A stretch of DNA of 64,000 nt from Marmoricola endophyticus (GTDB lineage Bacteria; Actinomycetota; Actinomycetes; Propionibacteriales; Nocardioidaceae): contig NZ_BMKQ01000001.1 in assembly GCF_014644415.1 (NCBI RefSeq), forward strand, positions 3,051,217-3,115,216, read 5' to 3'. Numbering within the stretch: the stretch's first letter is position 1; every line of letters begins with the position of its first letter. The position numbers and the translations under genes are program-made. The notes below the pieces were generated by a model. It ran no database searches, was not told where the DNA came from, and was given only the letters and a program-made list of their open reading frames with translations. Below are positions 60,873 to 64,000 of this stretch, in pieces.

Positions 60873-63404
60873 ATGGCGCGTGCGATGACCACCACCGATG
60901 CCGGGGCCCTGCTGCGCCTCCCCGAGGGCGACGCCGACCCGGACGCGCTCTTCGACGCCGTCGAGACCTGGGCGGGCAGCCGCGGGCTCTCGCTCTACCC
61001 GGCCCAGGAGGAGGCGCTGCTCGAGCTGGTCACCGGGGCCAACGTCATCCTCTCGACGCCGACCGGGACGGGGAAGTCGCTGGTCGCGACGGGCGCGGCG
61101 GCGTTCGCGCTCGCCGCCGGCCGACGGACGTACTACACCGCGCCGATCAAGGCGCTGGTCAGCGAGAAGTTCTTCGACCTGATCGGCGTCTTCGGGGCTG
61201 CGAACGTCGGGATGCTGACCGGCGACGCCTCGGTCAACGCCGACGCACCGGTGGTCGCCTGCACCGCGGAGGTGCTGGCCAACATCGCCCTGCGCCAGGG
61301 CTCGGCCGCCGACATCGGGCTGGTCGTGATGGACGAGTTCCACTTCTACGCCGAGCCCGACCGCGGCTGGGCCTGGCAGGTCCCGCTGCTCGAGCTCACC
61401 GGCGCGCAGTTCCTCCTGATGTCGGCGACGCTCGGGGACGTCACGCGGTTCGTCGAGGACCTGTCCCGCCGCACGGGGCGACCGACGGAGGTCGTCAGCA
61501 GCGCCGAGCGGCCGGTGCCGCTGACGTTCTCGTGGGCGCTGACCCCCGTCCACGAGACGATCGAGGAGCTGCTCTCCACCCACCAGGCCCCGGTGTACGT
61601 CGTCCACTTCACCCAGGCCGCCGCGCTGGAGCAGGCGCAGGCGCTGACCTCGATGAACGTCGCCACCCGTGCCGAGCGCGACCGGATCGCCGAGGAGATC
61701 GGCGCCTTCCCGTTCGCCCGCGGCTTCGGCAAGACCCTCTCGCGGCTGCTGCGCCACGGCATCGGGGTGCATCACGCGGGGATGCTGCCGAAGTACCGCC
61801 GCCTGGTCGAGCAGCTCGCCCAGGCCGGCCTGCTGAAGGTGGTCTGCGGCACGGACACCCTCGGCGTCGGCATCAACGTGCCGATCCGCACGGTGCTGTT
61901 CACCGGCCTGGTGAAGTACGACGGCCGCCGCGAGCGGCTGCTCAAGGCGCGCGAGTTCCACCAGATCGCCGGGCGGGCCGGGCGGGCCGGCTACGACACC
62001 GCGGGAAGTGTCGTGGTGCAGGCCCCCGAGCACGTGATCGAGAACCACAAGGCCCTGGCCAAGGCGGGGGAGGACCCGAAGAAGAAGCGCAAGGTGCAGC
62101 GGAAGAAGGCACCCGAGGGACGCACCACCTGGACCGAGGAGGCGTACGAGCGTCTCGTCGCCGCCGAGCCCGAGCCGCTGGTCTCCCGGATGCGGGTCAC
62201 GCACGCGATGCTGCTCAACGTCATCGCCCGCGACGGCGACCCGTTCACCGCGATGCGCCGGCTGCTGCGCGACAACCACGAGGACGGTCGCGCGCAGGTG
62301 CGGCTCGTGCGGCGCGCGGTCGCGCAGTACCGCTCCCTGCTCGCTGCCGGCGTCGTCGAGCCGCTGGACACCCCGGCCGCCGACGGTCGGACGATGCGGC
62401 TGGTCGAGGACCTCCAGCTCGGGTTCGCGCTGAACCAGCCGCTGTCGACGTTCGCGCTCTCCGCGCTGGAGACCCTCGACCCGGAGAGCGTGTCGTACGC
62501 CCTCGACGTGGTGTCGGCGATCGAGGCGACCCTCGACGACCCCCGCCAGGTCCTCGGCGCCCAGGAGCACAAGGCTCGCGGCGAGGCCATCGGGCAGATG
62601 AAGGCCGACGGCATCGAGTACGACGAGCGCATGGAGCTGCTCGAGGAGGTCACCTACCCGAAGCCGCTCGAGGAGCTGCTCGAGCACCTGTACGCCGTCT
62701 ACCGGCAGTCCCACCCGTGGTCCGGCGAGGACGCGCTGTCACCCAAGTCGGTGGTGCGCGACATGTACGAGCGCGCCATGACGTTCGCCGAGTACGTCGC
62801 CTTCTACGGCCTCGCGCGCTCTGAGGGACTGGTGCTGCGCTACCTCGGCGACGCGTTCCGTGCGCTGCGGCAGACGGTGCCGGAGAGCATGCGCAGCGAG
62901 GAGCTGGCCGACCTGATCGCCTGGCTCGGGGCCGTCGTACGCCAGACCGACTCCTCGCTGCTCGACGAGTGGGACGCGCTGACCGCGCCGCCCGCCGAGG
63001 GCGCTGCGCCGGCCGAGGTGCGGCCGCCCGAGCCCCCGCGCCTCACCGCCGACTCCCGCGCTTTCACGGTGCTGGTCCGCAACGCGATGTTCCGCCGGGT
63101 CGAGTGGGTGGCCCGCGACGACGCGGCGGCCCTGACCACCGACTCCTCGCTCGACGAGGCCGAGTGGGGCGAGGCGCTGGACGCCTACTACGCCGAGCAC
63201 GACCACGTCGACATCGGCCCGGACGCCCGCAACCCACGCCTGCTGCTGGTCGAGAAGTCGGCCGAGGCGTGGGAGGTGGCGCAGGTCCTCCGCGACCCCG
63301 CCGGCCACCAGGACTGGCGGGTCACCGCGCGCATCGACCTCGCCGCCTCCGACGAGGAGGGTGAGCTGGTGATCGACGTGACCGGCCTGACCCGCCTCGG
63401 CTGA
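60873..63404 (+). CDS. DEAD/DEAH-box helicase with DUF3516-type C terminus
   Basis: 843 residues. Superfamily 2 RecA domains: Q-type start LSLYPAQEEALLELV, Walker A STPTGTGKSLV near 61, motif II VMDEFHFY near 152, motif III LLMSATLGD near 182, motif V VCGTDTLGVGINVP near 325 and motif VI HQIAGRAGRAGYD near 363. The second half (from about 430) matches the DUF3516 region seen in actinobacterial helicases, related to the Ski2/Mtr4-like group, which argues for RNA work. A basic linker (KKKRKVQRKKAPEGR) lies near 405. ATG 60873 or 60885. It ends before repeat array C3. Confidence 0.88.
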   Translation: MARAMTTTDAGALLRLPEGDADPDALFDAVETWAGSRGLSLYPAQEEALLELVTGANVILSTPTGTGKSLVATGAAAFALAAGRRTYYTAPIKALVSEKFFDLIGVFGAANVGMLTGDASVNADAPVVACTAEVLANIALRQGSAADIGLVVMDEFHFYAEPDRGWAWQVPLLELTGAQFLLMSATLGDVTRFVEDLSRRTGRPTEVVSSAERPVPLTFSWALTPVHETIEELLSTHQAPVYVVHFTQAAALEQAQALTSMNVATRAERDRIAEEIGAFPFARGFGKTLSRLLRHGIGVHHAGMLPKYRRLVEQLAQAGLLKVVCGTDTLGVGINVPIRTVLFTGLVKYDGRRERLLKAREFHQIAGRAGRAGYDTAGSVVVQAPEHVIENHKALAKAGEDPKKKRKVQRKKAPEGRTTWTEEAYERLVAAEPEPLVSRMRVTHAMLLNVIARDGDPFTAMRRLLRDNHEDGRAQVRLVRRAVAQYRSLLAAGVVEPLDTPAADGRTMRLVEDLQLGFALNQPLSTFALSALETLDPESVSYALDVVSAIEATLDDPRQVLGAQEHKARGEAIGQMKADGIEYDERMELLEEVTYPKPLEELLEHLYAVYRQSHPWSGEDALSPKSVVRDMYERAMTFAEYVAFYGLARSEGLVLRYLGDAFRALRQTVPESMRSEELADLIAWLGAVVRQTDSSLLDEWDALTAPPAEGAAPAEVRPPEPPRLTADSRAFTVLVRNAMFRRVEWVARDDAAALTTDSSLDEAEWGEALDAYYAEHDHVDIGPDARNPRLLLVEKSAEAWEVAQVLRDPAGHQDWRVTARIDLAASDEEGELVIDVTGLTRLG

Positions 63405-63418
63405 TCCCACCTCCCCGT

Positions 63419-63561
63419 TGAGTGGTGCCCCCTGCTGGCCCGAGTGGTGCGTTCCACCGGCTCGAGCGGTGCCGCCTGCCGGTTCCAGTGACGGGTCCTG
63501 CCGGGAGTTGCGCCTCCCGCCAGCAAAAGGCGCAACTCGACCCGGCAAAGGGCACCACTGA
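63419..63561. repeat. 22-bp-period repeat array family C, copy 3 (5 direct + 2 inverted units)
   Basis: Direct units start at 63419, 63441, 63463 and 63485 on an exact 22-bp period, with a fifth at 63504 after a 3-bp loss; inverted units start at 63520 and 63542. The outer ends GTTGAGTGGTGCC (63417) and GGCACCACTGAC (63551) are a weaker version of the 13-bp terminal repeat of copies 1 and 2. The rest of the gap 63405-63619 has no gene. Confidence 0.85.
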
Positions 63562-63619
63562 CGGGAAGGTGATGCCCAGCGTCGGGCATGCGAGAGGCAC
63601 GCCCGCTGTTGTGGACGAG

Positions 63620-64000
63620 GTGACGACGCTGCACGGTGAGTACAAGGTCCCCGAGGGCAAGCTGGTGGTCGTCGACCTGGCCGTCGCGGACGGCCGGCTG
63701 GCCGACGTACGCCTCTCCGGTGACTTCTTCCTCGAGCCCGACGACGCGATCGAGGAGATCACTAGCGCGTTGACCGGGCTGCCGAGCGACGCCACGGTGA
63801 GCGAGCTGGCTGCGGCCGTCGAGGCGGCGACGACCGATGCGGCGCTGATCGGGTTCGACGCCCGTGCGGTCGGCTTCGCGGTGCTGCGCGCGCTGGGCCG
63901 CTCGGTCGCGTGGCACGACCTGGACCTCGCGCTGCTCGACGCCGGGCCGCTGCACCCCCGTGAGCAGATGGCGCTGGACGAGGTGCTCGCCCTCCAGGTC
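63620..64000 (+). CDS. lipoate-protein ligase family protein, 3' truncated by the window edge
   Basis: 127 visible residues. N-terminal part HGEYKVPEGKLVVVDLAVADGRLADVRLSGDFFLEPDDAIEEI resembles the accessory domain that normally follows the catalytic domain in LplA enzymes. The last residues (PREQMALDEVLALQV) look like the beginning of the catalytic ligase domain, so the accessory domain comes first here. Attaches lipoate to E2 or GcvH proteins. GTG at 63620 or 63611; weak ribosome site GACGAG. Confidence 0.75.
   Translation, partial: MTTLHGEYKVPEGKLVVVDLAVADGRLADVRLSGDFFLEPDDAIEEITSALTGLPSDATVSELAAAVEAATTDAALIGFDARAVGFAVLRALGRSVAWHDLDLALLDAGPLHPREQMALDEVLALQV

Overview
The window comes from a very GC-rich actinobacterial chromosome. 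Visible markers are mycothiol S-conjugate amidase, the DUF4307 and DUF4245 families, a short-chain Z-isoprenyl diphosphate synthase, a PIN-PhoH fusion, a bacterial XPB helicase, and frequent GTG starts. Gene content and style suggest a Nocardioides-like member of the Propionibacteriales; this is inference, because no rRNA or other taxonomic marker is present. No tRNA, rRNA, CRISPR array, insertion sequence or prophage structural gene was recognised.

Layout. 0-6.3 kb is accessory in character: the end of a PEP-mutase/isocitrate-lyase family gene, a T4-Imm-like small membrane protein, a nucleoside hydrolase, a fluoroacetate-dehalogenase-like hydrolase, two orphan genes and hairpin-rich, visibly more AT-rich intergenic DNA. 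6.6-9.7 kb holds xpb-msrA and a 2H phosphoesterase. 9.7-26 kb plus glpX, DUF4245, xseAB and ispH form a backbone in the same order as Mycobacterium tuberculosis Rv1079-Rv1111c: metB, greA, DUF4307, mca, small membrane protein, DUF255 protein, haemolysin III, Z-prenyl synthase, phoH2, fum, glpX, DUF4245, xseB-xseA, ispH. Cassettes inserted into this backbone are a copper oxidase operon coupled to fumC, a LpqY-SugABC-like sugar importer, a complete molybdate importer with its own HTH-TOBE regulator, a SDR/MarR pair, and a four-gene oxidoreductase operon opposite an MmyB-type regulator. 53-64 kb carries rmuC, a DUF1275 protein, an AtzH-amidase fusion, exonuclease III, a phosphatidylcholine-synthase-like enzyme, an aldo/keto reductase, a DksA-like protein, a large DUF3516-type helicase and the start of a lipoate ligase.

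Genes are tightly packed. Same-strand genes often overlap by 1-8 nt (TGATG, GTGA or ATGA junctions), and several convergent genes overlap at their 3' ends, by up to 68 bp.

The least expected content is non-coding. Three unrelated dispersed repeat families sit between genes: (A) five copies of a roughly 46-bp sequence running from GGTGGTCGAG to GTCGAGACC, two of them as inverted doublets; (B) two copies of a 40-52 bp perfect or near-perfect hairpin with a conserved GTGGGTACG loop; (C) three arrays of a 20-bp unit on a 22-bp period, in which three to five direct units are followed by two inverted units. The phoH leader contains one 8-nt segment able to pair with either of two identical partners, the second next to the ribosome-binding site. 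The short word CGTACG appears enriched in all reading frames and between genes. I consider the family C arrays, the phoH leader and the CGTACG word the best candidates for something undescribed.
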